DNA from: Dama dama
Lineage: Eukaryota > Chordata > Mammalia > Artiodactyla > Cervidae
Length of the DNA: 64,000 nt
Direction: 5' to 3'
Assembly: GCF_033118175.1 (NCBI RefSeq)
Contig: NC_083688.1
Span: 3,686,501 to 3,750,500 of the forward strand
Positions 22,110 through 33,649 of this stretch are shown here, piece by piece (position 1 is the first letter of the stretch; each line of letters begins with the position of its first letter). The position numbers and the translations under genes were made by a program. The notes below the pieces were generated by a model. It did not search any database. It was not told where the DNA came from and worked only from the letters and a program-made list of their open reading frames with translations.

Positions 22110-24050
22110 TATATCATGACTCAAATCAGAAGTCGGTTCTAGACAGGCCTCTTGGTGGCTGTGTGAGGGTGGAGGAGGGTGAGACGGGGAGGTCTGCTTG
22201 GAGGGCCTGAGATAAAGCTATTGCCACATAAAGTACAGCTTGCTCCCGGGCACTCCGCAATTGACGAGGCCCTTTACAGAGGATAGCGGGGGCGCTTTTC
22301 TATTAACCATGCTGGTGGGTCAGCAATGCTGCCTGGGCACAACCCGGACCCCTAGGGTGCTCGGAGGAGGGCCGGGCTGCAGTGAAACAGACCCCGGCGG
22401 GCAGCCCACCACCCTGCAGGCTGTGTTTCGTCCAGCACAGTCACTGCAGTCAGCCTGGCCCCTGACACACCAGGCCGAGGCGGTTGGGACCTTCTGTGGG
22501 AGTCATGGGCAGCCGCCCTCCCTGGCCCCTCCGCTCCTTCCCTAATTCACAGAAAGGGACACATCGCCTCCCTAAATGAGGATGTCATGAATCTCCCAGG
22601 CAACAAACACCCTAGTCACTGGCAGCGTGCCACACTCTCACGTGCAAGCCTTGTGCAGAGTCTCTCTTTCAACCTCACGACAACCCCAGAGTGTGGCTCC
22701 AGAAGAGTCAGCAAATGCCAGCATGATAGGAGGGTCCTTGCCAAAAAGAGGGAAACAGTTTGGAATCATCCAAACCCAGAAATCCCGAACTAGCGGCTTT
22801 TTGATGCCCAGGGTACATCATCAGAAACCTCTTCCTTCCTCCTCACCTCTCTCATCCTCCCCACATCCCACCAGAAATCGGGGCTGTTTTTAAGGCCTCT
22901 GGTAAACGCTTTCTGTCTATCAAAATGTCTGCTGAAAACCTATCACACTTTTCCTTTTAAGTCCTTCATTAATGGACGGGGTAGCCTTTCCCTGAGAATT
23001 TTTCATTTCTGCCCGACCTGGGCCACAGCTCTGAGCTTTAATGAGGTGGTCTGTGGCTTTTCCAGTGTGCTCATTAGTTACACTTCTCAATTCCTGGTTT
23101 TAAAAAGACATTAGACTCCTACAGGCACACAATGAATTTCTTCGCCCCTAACAATCTCACCCCTCTGTAACAAGGCCCTAGAGAGGGGCTGGGAGGCAAA
23201 CGGTCTCATCGGCGAGTTTACTGCATGGAGCAGTGTTGGGGGGACACTGGTGTGAGCTACAGCTGGTCCAGCGGCTCAGAGATGAGTCCAAGCAGGATTC
23301 CAGTGTGAATCTCTCAGGAAGACAGCTCAGCTGGCAGAGTGAACCAGGATCAGGATTCCAGACAACTGTATTGGCAAATTTGCTCACATGCCATTTGAAG
23401 GAAGGCTACAGGATTAGCTGTTGACAGGTGCTTTTTAGGGGTGGAGGTTTGTGTTGCTAAGTTGAGGATGTCAGTTCTTTGTTCGTCTATGAGAAGGCCA
23501 GCAGAAGGTCTGACCCTCACTAGGGCCGTTTGCCAGAGAGCTGCCCGGAGCCGTGCCTGAGAAGGGGGTCTCCCCCAAGGGGAAGGTCTTGGGGTTTGGT
23601 CCACACTTCCTCGTGTCAGAAGCCAGAGCGGGGCAGAGAGGGAGACAGCCTCAGGGTGTCACTGCAGCAGAGTGGGGACCAGGGAGCAGAGCCTCCAAAG
23701 CTCCTAGCAAACGGCAATTGTCGCTTCCCTGGGAAACCTTGGATGCTTAGGGCATCCAGTTTCGCTCTGGTCTTATTGAAGCAGAGTCGGGAACTCCTGG
23801 AAAAATGACCGTCAGGGTTCTGCAGCCCTGGCCTATCGAGGAATGTGCCGGGACGGCCTCCCTGAGTTACTAGTAAACTAAAGAATCTCCTCGAATAAGG
23901 TCAGAAGAGACCGCAGACACGCTTTCGTGAGTCCCACTGTCTGACTGACCTGGGCTCTCAGGAGACACCCCACCCTACGGGGTGATGCAAAGACTCCAGC
24001 CTCAGCAGGAGACCCCATACCTCCGGGCGTGACTGCCACATAGCAGCCCA
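22110..24050. other. Unique intergenic sequence
   Basis: No interspersed repeat or coding exon recognised over almost 2 kb. The stretch around 22960-23110 is repeat-free and AT-rich with CATTAAT-like cores; it may be conserved non-coding DNA, untested. Confidence 0.35.
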
Positions 24051-24074
24051 GAGCCTTTTTTCTTTTTTTTAAAG

Positions 24075-24273
24075 GGGGGGCTTCCCTGGTGGCTCAGTGG
24101 TAAAGAATCTGCCAGCCAATGCAGGAGACACAAGTTCGATTCCTGATCGACAAATATCTCCTGGAGAAAGAAACAGCCACCCACTCCGGTATTCTTGCCT
24201 GCACCATTCCATGGACAGAGGAGCCTGGCGGGCTACAGTCCCTGACTGAGTGACAGAACAACATCGACAACAA
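24075..24273 (+). mobile_element. Bov-tA SINE nested in the L1
   Basis: Complete head and body inserted between the L1 poly(A) tail and its 3' UTR. Confidence 0.9.
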
Positions 24274-24612
24274 ATAGTTGATTCACAATATTGTGTTAGT
24301 CCCAAGTGTGCAGCAAACTGAATCAGTTATGCATCTACATATGTTCACTTTTTAAAAAAAGATTCTTTTCCCACAGAGGCCACTAGAGAGTATTGAGTAG
24401 AGTCCCCTGTGCTACGCAGCAGGTTCTTCTTAGTTACCTATTTTATATATAGCAGCATGTATATGTCAGTCCAGTCTGTCAATTTATCCCTCCCTCTCCC
24501 TTGTTCCCTGGTAACCATACAATTGTTTTCTACAGCTGTGTCTCTACTTCTATTTTGTAAATAAGTTCATTTGTATCCTCTTGTTTTAGATTCCACAGAT
24601 AAGCGATATAGG

Positions 24613-24943
24613 GCTTTCCGGGTAGCTCAGTTGGTAAAGAATCTGCCTGCAAAGCAGGAGACCCTGGTTTGACTCCTGGGTCAGGAAGTTCCCCTGGAGA
24701 AAGGAGAGGCTACCCACTCCAGTATTCTTGGGCTTCCCTGGTGGCTCAGATGGTGAAGAAATCACCTGCAATGCTGGAGGAGACCTAGGTTTACTCCCCG
24801 GGTTGGGAAGATCCCCTGGAGGAGGGCACGGCAGCCCACTCCAGTATCCTTGCCTGGAGAAGCCCCATGGACAGAGAGCCTGGTGGGCTACAGCCCATGG
24901 GATCACAAAGAGTCTGATACGACTGAGTGACTGAGCAGACACG
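24613..24943 (+). mobile_element. Dimeric Bov-tA SINE nested in the L1
   Basis: Two heads joined at 'ccagtattcttgggcttcc', the second with a complete body. It splits the L1 at 'aagcgatat' / 'gatacatgatat', showing it is younger. Confidence 0.92.
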
Positions 24944-25157
24944 TGAGTGATACATGATATTTGTCTTTCTGAGTCTGGCTCACTTCACTCAGTGTGACGA
25001 TCTCAGGCTCATCCATGTTGCTGCAAATGCCATCATCAAAAATCTACAAACTGAATGCTGGAGAGGGTGTGGGGAAAAGAGAGCCCTCCCACACTGAGGT
25101 GGGAGTGGAAGTTAGTACAGCCACATGGGGACAGCTTTAACTGTTGCTTCTTCACCT

Positions 25158-25757
25158 GCATACAGATTTTGTGGGGGCTCCAAAATCACTGCAGATGGTA
25201 ACTGCAGCCATGAAATTAAAAGACACTTGCTCTTTGGAATAAAAGTTATGACCAACCTAGACAGCTTATTAAAAAAGCAGAAACCTTACTTCGCCAACAA
25301 AGGCCTGTCTAGTCAAAGCTATGGTTTTCCCAGTAGTCATGTATAGATGTGAGAGTTGGACAATAAAGAAAGCTGAGCGCCGAAGAATTGATGCTTTTGA
25401 ACTGCGGTGTTGGAGAAGACTCTTGAGAGTCCCTTGGACTGCAAGGAGATCCAAGCAGTCCATCCTAAAGGAAATCAGTCCTGAATATTCATTGGAAGGA
25501 CTGATGCTGAAGCTGAAACTCCAATACTTTGGCCACCTGATATGAAGAACTGACTCATTAAAAAAGACCCTGATGCTGGGAATGAGTGAAGATGAAAGGA
25601 GAAGGGGGCGACAGAGGATGACATGGTTGGATGGCATCACTGACTTAATGGACATGAGTTTGAGTAAGCTCTGGGAGTTGGTGATGGACAGGGAGGCCTG
25701 GCGTGCTGCAGTCCACGGGGTCACAAAGAGTCGGACACGACTGAGCGACTGAACTGA
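25158..25757 (+). mobile_element. BovB 3' fragment nested in the L1
   Basis: From the 'ggctccaaaatcactgcag' region to the (CTGAA) tail, splitting the L1 at 'catgggga' / 'atggagaa'. The frame at 25321-25545 is a piece of the BovB ORF2 C-terminus (MVFPVVMYRCESWTIKKAER), then stops; not a functional gene. Confidence 0.92.
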
Positions 25758-26036
25758 ACTGATGGAGAACAGTATGGAGGTTCCTTAAAAACTAACAGTA
25801 GAACTACCATATGACCCAGAAATCCCACTCTTGGGCATATATCCAAAGAATGTCATAATTTGAAAGCATATATTCACCCCAATATTCATTGCAGCACTAT
25901 TTACAATAGCCAGGACATGGAAGCAACCTAAACATCCATCAACAGAGGAATGGATAAAGATACAGTACAAATATACAATGGAGTATTACTCAGCCATAAA
26001 AAGAACAAAATAATGCCATTTGCCTGGAGCCTTTTT

Positions 26037-27415
26037 GAGCCATTTCCTTCTCTACAAAGTAAAGATGTTACCACCTGCCCGGCCTACTTTCCAGAACTGT
26101 TCTCTGGAACCAAAGGGAGAGAATAAGTATGGAAGCGTGTTGTATCCTGTAAAAGCCTGACCCATGCCATGTGAGGAGGTTAAAGGTCACAGTGGTAAAA
26201 GTCACCTGAACCAAAGGGCTCACGGGACTCAATTTCACCCCCGAGTGAATCTGAACCCCAGAGTCTCCTGTTCTGCTTGACCAAATCCCTGCCAGGAGAG
26301 TCCTGAGAGCTTGGATGTTGATCTTAATTTCTGAGTTCCCCAAATATTCATCTGAAACTGGCAAATCTTTACAAGGGTGAGCACTCAGAAACAAATGAGA
26401 AAGAATCTCTCGCACCTATGCCAGAAAACATCCCATGTCCTCAGAAGGTAGGAGAATGATCCAGGCACCCCCGTCTGGACCCGGTGCATAGAGCAGGATG
26501 GAGCCCCGCTGTTTCATGACCGTCCACCAGAAGGTCAAGGTCAGAAGGCTCCTGAGCCACTTTCTGTTGGCAGGGAGGTAGACGTCAAGGCCAGCTGTCT
26601 CCAAAACCAAGGGCAGCTGCAGGGCAACCAGGTGGTCATCTGCCCAAAGATAGAAAGCAACCCTTTACCGAGATTCTGCTTCCAGAAGGGACTGGCATTT
26701 TGCTCTTGGAAGACGACTTCCCAGCTGGGAGCTGACCTACATCGCCACCCCGCCCACACTAGTCATTGTTTACATGGGGAGCCTGTTCTTGGGCCACTGG
26801 CCATTCTCTGGTTCCCAGCCTATTAACTGGTTTGCCGTGGTTCTCTTGCACCAACTGTACAGAATCCCGCTCTGGGGTCTGTCCACTGGCTACCCTGAAG
26901 GAGTCCAGGGGGAGCAGATGCCCCCCAAAGGCACTGCCGTGACCCCAAAGGGGCGTCCTCCCACAACAGCCCTCTTTGAAGAAGGGGTCACTTGACTGTT
27001 GCTCAAAACTATGATGACCCCAGGGCAACGGAGCAGGGAGGCTGCAGCAGGGAGGAGGCGGGAAGGCAGGCCGCCTAACCCGATGGAGGGCCGCTCTCCT
27101 TTCTTTCTTTCTGAAGACCAAAACAGAGTGGAAGCAGGAGAAGGCAGAGGGCAGAATGGGGAGCTGGCAGGAACGATGCCCCCGCTTAAGGAGAGTCAGG
27201 GGAGGTCGCTCTCTTGGTTGGGAAGCTAAAGACACAGTGGAAGGAGGGTCACAGGTCAAAGTGCTTTTCGAGGGTCACCGGGGAGGACTCTGGTGAGGAG
27301 CCTGGATCAGAGGCGGAGAAGTGACTTAGCCGGTTGGTGGAAGCATATGGACCGGCTCCTCAGACTTCCCGGCTCCGAAGCCAATGAATGGTCTTTCAAG
27401 TCATTAGACAGATGC
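26037..27415. other. Unique intergenic sequence
   Basis: No repeat or gene recognised. A minus-strand frame at 26759-27259 is open but resembles no known protein. Confidence 0.35.
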
Positions 27416-27419
27416 CTTT

Positions 27420-27545
27420 ATGACTTCCCTTCTCAAGCTGTCTGTGGGTTTGTATCTGCTTTATTCACAGCTATATCTGAGTGCCTTGGAAAGTGTCTGG
27501 CTCATAGAAAGAAATCAATAAATATTTTCAGAGTAAATGAATGCC
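27420..27545 (+). mobile_element. L2 3' end
   Basis: Ends with 'caataaatattttcagagt', typical of the L2 terminus; the 'gtgtctggctcatag' phrase precedes it. Confidence 0.65.
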
Positions 27546-28152
27546 CTATTTAGCTATACTTTTCTTTTAAAGCTGACTGGATTAAGGAGATATATTCAGG
27601 CTGTTTTAGACCTGGAAGTGCATTATATAGGGGGCTTCTTTACATGCTAATCACGGTCCAGGATCAATAACATGGGGAGGGGGGCTGTTAGCTGGTCTAG
27701 GGGATGGCTTGTCACAGCCGTGACAATGGTGTCACTGTGGGGGCTGGCGGGGAAGGAGGGCAGAGGAGACTGTGAACTGAGCTCGGAGGTTTTTCAGTTA
27801 AGGGCATTTGGTGAGAAAAGGAGAGCCGGATGGTGTGAAGCGACTGAAAGATGGAGATCAAAGCCCGGAAGGAGATAAAGGGGCCCCGGCCTGTGTGCTG
27901 GGGAGGGACAGCTCAGTTCAGGAACACCGAGTAATGAGCTGGGGGCCCTGCCAGCATCCAGAGCGGAGGACTTGTCAGACATTGTCCTCTGATAGATGCT
28001 TACAGAGGCTTGGGGACATGCTGGCTTTTATGCCCTGCTGCTGGTTATCTCGGTGATTCATGCGGCGCCAGGTCCCTGCTTAGAAACGCATCTGATTATA
28101 ACAGTGTCCCTATGGGAAATATCTTCATCATAAAGTACTCTTTGTAGCCCCT
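27546..28152. other. Unique intergenic sequence
   Basis: Nothing recognised. Confidence 0.35.
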
Positions 28153-28164
28153 TTCCCAGGGATG

Positions 28165-28363
28165 AAAGTGAAAGTGAAAGTCTCTCAGTCGTTTCTGATT
28201 CTTTGCGTCCCCATGGACTATAGAGTCCATGGAATTCTCCAGGCCAGAATACTGGAGTGGGTAGCCTTCCCCTTCTCCAGGGGATCTTCCCAACCCAAGG
28301 ATCAAACCCAGGTATCCCACATTCCAGGTGGAATCTTTACCAGCTGAACCCCTGAGGGAAGCC
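28165..28363 (-). mobile_element. Bov-tA SINE, antisense
   Basis: Starts with the GTGAAAGTGAAAGT tail variant. Exact 12-bp target duplication TTCCCAGGGATG at 28153-28164 and 28364-28375. Confidence 0.95.
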
Positions 28364-28375
28364 TTCCCAGGGATG

Positions 28376-29361
28376 CGCTGGCCTAAAAAGCAAGACTTCT
28401 ACATCTCAGCAGACTCCTGGACGCTGCCACACAGCCCAGGTGTGACCACACACTTCGGAGGACGGTGACTTAGCAGGACAGTGGGGCTAGAGATAGAAGC
28501 AGGTGAAGGCGGGGCCTCGCTGGGGGCTGGACTTTCTGTTCGAGGGCTGCAGGACAGGTTCCGGCACTTGGCCTTAGAGGCTGTTCCGTCATCCAGGGAA
28601 CTTAGGCATTCTTGCCTGGGGTAGGCCAGGCCGTGTAGGGCCCCACAGTGACTCACCCAGGGCCCTGGGCACCGAAGGTTTTATCAAATCTTGGCCAGTT
28701 CAGGACATTCCGGTCCACAAAAGTCCCTGAGTCAGATTCCCTGGGATAGAAAAACAAATGAAAAAAGTTCCTCTTACCCTAATCAGCTTTAGAGAAATTA
28801 AATGAAAAGAGAGAGCACAAAGGTTAACAGCATGGCTTTCACAGTCACACTGACGGCTGAAGGCTCTGCCAGCAATCTAGAGTTTAAGACAAGATGGGCG
28901 CGTCCTTCCTGCTGAAGTGATGACCCGGGAGTCAAGGGGAGGCCCAGGCTCTGAGGAAGAGAATGCAACCAAGAAATTCTTTAGCTGTTTTAGGGTATCC
29001 AGGAGGAACTAGACTTGAGATTTACCTCAAAGCACAGCCATATGTTTCAAGTCAGCATTCAGGATTTTATTTCGAGGGAATGAAGCTAGGCAGTGGCTTT
29101 CACCTTTGCTTCCACCCCGCAAGCTGACACTGAATAATGCAACATGCATTTCCCCCTCCACAGTCTACCCAATCTGGTTGCCTTTTCGCGGTAGACCAGC
29201 TGAGAAGCCTATGCATCGTGCAGCTCCTCACAGCAGTCTCTGAGTGCAAAAAACAGGGGTGCTGCACCCCACTCCCACTCCCACTTCTCTTCTGGGATCT
29301 GGGGGACCTGGAAAGAAGGTGCACATTTTTGCTTAGCTCTAAAAACACAGTGGAAAGGCAA
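28376..29361. other. Unique intergenic sequence
   Basis: No gene. A faint MIR-like stretch may lie at 28826-28870. Confidence 0.35.
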
Positions 29362-29374
29362 CTGGCAGCCCACA

Positions 29375-29593
29375 TGCATACTTGCTAAGTCACTCAGTCA
29401 TGTTCAGCTCTTTGCAACCCCAAGGACTGCAGTCCGCCAGGCTCCTCTGTCCATAAGACTCTGCAGGCAAGAATACTGGAGTGGGTTGCCATGCCCTCCT
29501 CCAGGGGCACTTCCTGACCCAGGATCGAACCGGCATCTCCTGTGGCTCCTGCATTGCAGGCCGATTCTTTACTGTTGAGCTGCTGAGGAAGGC
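29375..29593 (-). mobile_element. Bov-tA SINE, antisense
   Basis: Complete, in reverse complement. Target duplication CTGGCAGCCCACA / CTGGCAACCCACA (29362-29374, 29594-29606), with one mismatch. Confidence 0.93.
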
Positions 29594-29939
29594 CTGGCAA
29601 CCCACAGGCTCTTTCTAGTCTCTTCCCTCTGGGCACAGGTGACCTGTGGCATCTTCTGCTCCATAACCTAGTGCCATGGATATGGTCTGATCTTGTGCTG
29701 AATTCTTGGCAGGTCGGTGGGTGGTGGGGGGGGGACGGGGGAGACAATTTGCTCTGGGAGCCCAGCCAAGGCATTCTATAGGACAGTAAACAACCAAGCC
29801 TGCTCGTCAGACATTGGTCCCTACGTGTGCTCACCGGCACCCTGGAAGAGATCCGAAATGCTCAACGGATACTAGGAGCTCTTTTATCTTCTGGTTTCTT
29901 TACTGCAGGATAGCGCAAAGAATGCTGAACCAAGGCCCC

Positions 29940-30035
29940 GGTGATGAGATTCTGTAGTGTTGATGCTGCCACAAGCCGGCTGTGTGACATTCGGGACGTC
30001 CATTTCCTTCTCTGATTCTCAAGCTCCTTTGGTAG
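29940..30035 (+). mobile_element. Possible MIR fragment
   Basis: 'ccggctgtgtgacattcgg' followed by 'tctgattctcaa' resembles a MIR core. Confidence 0.45.
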
Positions 30036-30085
30036 CAAATGAGGGCGACTGATTTCTTTGGTCTACTTCAAGGATGCCCTGGTAA

Positions 30086-30116
30086 TTTTTTTTTTTTTAA
30101 GCCGGGGGGGGGGGGG
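30086..30116. repeat. Poly(T) then poly(G) runs
   Basis: A T run at about 30086-30098 and 13 G at 30104-30116. Such runs are prone to sequencing and assembly error. Confidence 0.85.
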
Positions 30117-30133
30117 CGGATTTTTTTGTTTCT

Positions 30134-30146
30134 CCACTAGATGGCG
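30134..30146 (+). promoter_or_regulatory. CTCF core motif, plus orientation
   Basis: CCACTAGATGGCG matches the CTCF consensus CCASYAGRKGGCR at every position, in unique sequence. Confidence 0.65.
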
Positions 30147-30169
30147 ATATGTCTCCAACTGCAGCTGGC

Positions 30170-31384
30170 CGGGGCCTGCGGCAATCTGGCGGGTATTTGT
30201 TCAGCGGTTCCACTTGGCCCAGCACGGCGATGGCGAGGGCGGGGCGGGGAGGGGGTTCGCTCTTCCAAGACCAGAGGGAGCTGGTGCGATCTGGCTGGGC
30301 AGGTTGAATCAGGAAGAACAGGAAACAAAAAAGCAATGTGGTTTAAAGGATGACGCTCGGGCTCAGGTTGCACAGGCCAGGCAGGCTCCTAAAGGCAGCC
30401 CCTGCAGTCGGAAACCCACAGCACCGCCTGTGTTGCCTCATGGACCCAGTTTTCACCAGGACAAGACCCCGAAGATTACGCACAGTCTCTGTGCCGGAGC
30501 CCGTTTGCAGCTAAGCTTTCTGGAATGTCAGCCTCACAAGTCAAAGGCCCAGAAGCTTTAGGAAGAACCTTGAGGTCAAGTGCCCTTTGCCGCAGAATCC
30601 CTGCCACAGGGTTCCCGAGTGGTGGGGGTCCAGGTGACCTGGGATCTGCACCTTTCCTCGTGTCTGTTCAAGTCAGACACGACAAGACTGACATATTTTC
30701 CCTTTCTGCGACAATCTCAACGGTTTTTTGTTTTTTAAAAGAGAAGGTCAAAAAAATAAATAAATAAAGAGAAGGTCAGATAGTTCAAGTCAACAAGTGT
30801 ACCAGAATAACCATGTTTTTAAATGTAGTCAGTAAATCCTTCTCTAAATACGTAAAACAATACAATATTGTACAATGTAAGTAAAAATACTTATAGCTTT
30901 TGTGGGAAGAAAACTGTATAAATGTATCTAAAGCTATGTTAAATTTTGTGTGTATGTGTTAGCAAATATTAGAGTATAAGGAACAAATCCAAAGATGGTT
31001 TGGTTTGTGGCATTTGTGCATTTGGGGGGAATTTTTCTTTCTTACATTTAGAATGTTCTTGGTTTCGCTCTGATGGTTGAGAAATACCAATAGCAGTTCC
31101 CTAATTAGACTAGGATCTTTTGACTTCTAAAAATCTTCCTGTATATCCCTAAAAATGTGTTTCTGCTTTAAAATCCCTTTCAAGTTTTCTGCCCAAAGGT
31201 CAGAATTTCCATCAATTGTGACTGTTCCTGAGTTATTTTTAAAGATTCCCTTTCTCAGCCTCACTGAGATGCTTTTCCCATTGATATTTTTTAATATAAT
31301 GTTTTGGCTATAGCAGAATAATTATTTGTTCTTCTCTCTTTAAACTGAAGGCAATGCAATATTGAAATATTTTCTAAAAAATAA
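30170..31384. other. Unique intergenic sequence
   Basis: The GC-rich left part (to about 30660) gives way to AT-rich DNA. No exon recognised. Confidence 0.35.
30738..30778. mobile_element. Tail-only retroposition footprint
   Basis: A 13-bp direct repeat AAAGAGAAGGTCA (30738-30750 and 30766-30778) encloses only 15 bp of A/AAAT sequence. It looks like a target duplication around a retroposon tail with no body. Confidence 0.6.
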
Positions 31385-31545
31385 AGTCATCATCTCACCT
31401 CTATAAAGTAACTCCTTTCCATGCAGATTCCCTTCTGGGTGCTGGATATATATATGCCTATTTTTGTATAGTTGTAATCACAGAATACATGCTATTTTGC
31501 AGAATACTTACTTTTACAAACTTGCCAAAATGTATCCAATATCTG
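31385..31545. mobile_element. Possible ancient L1 fragment
   Basis: An AT-rich segment with 'ttttgcagaatacttactttt' phrasing of old L1 3' regions. Tentative. Confidence 0.3.
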
Positions 31546-31829
31546 GCTGATGTTATTTCCAAAATGCCAAAAGTCTCAGTACCTAACCCAAAGATCCTTC
31601 AGAATGATAATCACTTAAAGCTGAAATGATACTGGGGAATTACATTACCTGTCATGACTGTTTTAGTTCTTAGAAACAGTAACACCTGTGGGTTCTGATC
31701 AGTAGGAAAGGACTCTGAGGCATCCACACATATGGTTCAATGATCCTGTAGACAGACCCACTGAGTTACTACCCCTTCCTCTGCCCTCCCCTGGGTATCT
31801 CCATGCAGTGTTTTGAACTTCTAATTCTT

Positions 31830-31996
31830 TTTGTTGTTGTTGTTTAGTTACTAAATCATGTCTGATTCTTTTGGGACCACCAAGGACTGCTGCCCGCCAG
31901 GCTCCTCTGTCCATGGGATTTCCCAAACAAGCATCCTGGAGTGAGTTGCCAATTCCTTCTCCAGAGGATCTTCCCGACCCAGGGGTCGATCCCGAG
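31830..31996 (-). mobile_element. Truncated Bov-tA SINE, antisense
   Basis: Has the GTTGTTGTTGTTTAG 3' tail and BovA body in reverse complement; the head is cut off at 'ggggtcgatcccgagtt'. Confidence 0.85.
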
Positions 31997-32956
31997 TTAT
32001 TATTTATCTGTGTGTGATGATGCTGAGGCAGTGTGTTCTATCCTGGCCCATTGCTGAGCAGAGCGCCTCACCATCCACAGTTTAATGAGAGATTCCTAGG
32101 AGTGCATCTCCTTTTGTCAGAGACAACGGGCAGCAATCTATGGCAGAAACTGGGCTTCTGAGAGAGGTAAGGAATAAGAAAAGAGGCTTCCCCCAACTCC
32201 CAGTGGGAGGGGAGAACTAGAAATAGTTCTCGAGTACCAAGAGTCTGCCTTGCATCTCCCACTTGGCAAGGAGGAAGCTCACAACCACCAGAACACACAC
32301 TTTTACTTGTACCACTGACGCCCCCGTCCTTCTACAGACTGTGATATCCTTCACCGATCTCTGCAAATCTAGAGAATCCAAAACAGTTCCTTTGCTGCCT
32401 GATCACTGGCCCATCCCTTAGGCTCTCTGAGGCTCCCCAAGAAAGGGCAGGAGTGATTTCAATTAACTTCTGGTAGGAAAGAGGCAGGGAGTCACTTCAA
32501 CACCAAATATATTTCTGGCTCTACAAAGAGGTTCAGAAGTCACTTTACAGCACAGTGTTTTTGCTTTAACTACCCAAAGAACAAGTCAGGATCAGTGCTA
32601 ATGTTTAATTAAAATAAATACAAAATAAGCTACTGTTGTGTCCTTACATTCTGCTCAGAGCAGCCTTGCAGATACCAGTAACGAGACATGGCAGGCCAGT
32701 AATTAAAATGTAGACTTTGCTTTCATGCCATTGCAGGGTAAGAATGGGCACGACTTGCTAAAATACTTCCACACGATGGTAATTACTTGATACTTCTCTG
32801 CAAGGTTATATTAAAGCATACCATGCAACCCCAGATGCCAGGACAAAAGAGGTACCTTTTAATAAAGCTCTATCACATAGTCATCTATTTATTCTCTGCC
32901 TTGACTCAGAAAGGATTTGAGGTAGCCAACAAAAACAATGATAAGAGAAAAAAATG
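31997..32956. other. Unique intergenic sequence
   Basis: Nothing recognised. Confidence 0.35.
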
Positions 32957-33060
32957 CTGTCATTTGTGAGTAACTGTTACATGTCAGACATTGCATACCA
33001 GGCATTTTATTTACATTGCCTATAATTTTTCAGAAAACCCCTAAGGAGAGATGTTATTAG
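32957..33060 (-). mobile_element. MIR fragment, antisense
   Basis: Reverse-complement MIR ('accaggcattttatttacat'). Followed immediately by a forward MIR. Confidence 0.55.
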
Positions 33061-33064
33061 TACT

Positions 33065-33312
33065 AGGGAGGCAACAGGCATAGAGGTGAAGTACCAGGTC
33101 CTGGAGTCAGACTATCTGGTGTTAAATCCTGGCTCCATCACTTACTAGCTGTGAGACTGCAGCAAGTGGCCTAAACCCTCTGTGGCTCAGCGTAGCATCT
33201 GTACAATGGAGACATTAGTAACTACTTCCTGAGGTTTAGGGCTAAATGGAATCAGCATGTAAAGTAGTTATGAAAGTGCCTGGCACATAGGAAGCGCTCA
33301 GTGAATGTTAGT
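33065..33312 (+). mobile_element. MIR, near complete
   Basis: Shows every part of the MIR consensus: 'tggagtcagac', 'cttactagctgtgagac', 'gtgcctggcacatagg' and 'gctcagtgaatgtt'. Confidence 0.9.
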
Positions 33313-33649
33313 AAGGGGGCAGAGACATATACTGCAGACGCAGTGGCCTATGTATTTTCCTAAACATTCAATCACCTTGTAGTTGGGCAAAGTCATATGA
33401 CTAGTTTGAGTCAATGAAATATGATAGGAAGTGACTTGTCATTTCCAGACACAACAGTTAAGAGACAGTGCCTGACCTTTTAGCTCTCACTTCACTGGCT
33501 CAGTGACCCTAGAAACGACATGTTGGGTGATGGCAACCTTGGATGGAAAGTACCTGCATCCCAGAGTCATCAGATGGAGGAGGGGCCAGGTAACGCACGT
33601 CAGATATTACAAGAGCAAAAGGTCAATTTTCACTGTTCTAAACTACTGA

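Larger units (their letters stand above)
24061..26026 (-). mobile_element. Twin-primed (5'-inverted) L1 with nested insertions
   Basis: Antisense L1 3' UTR and ORF2 end at about 24061-25035, followed by an upstream ORF2 segment in the opposite (+) orientation to about 26023. The whole is flanked by a 10-bp duplication GAGCCTTTTT at 24051-24060 and 26027-26036. The T-rich run at 24061-24070 is the poly(A) tail. Two Bov-tA copies and a BovB have since inserted. No intact frame. Confidence 0.88.
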
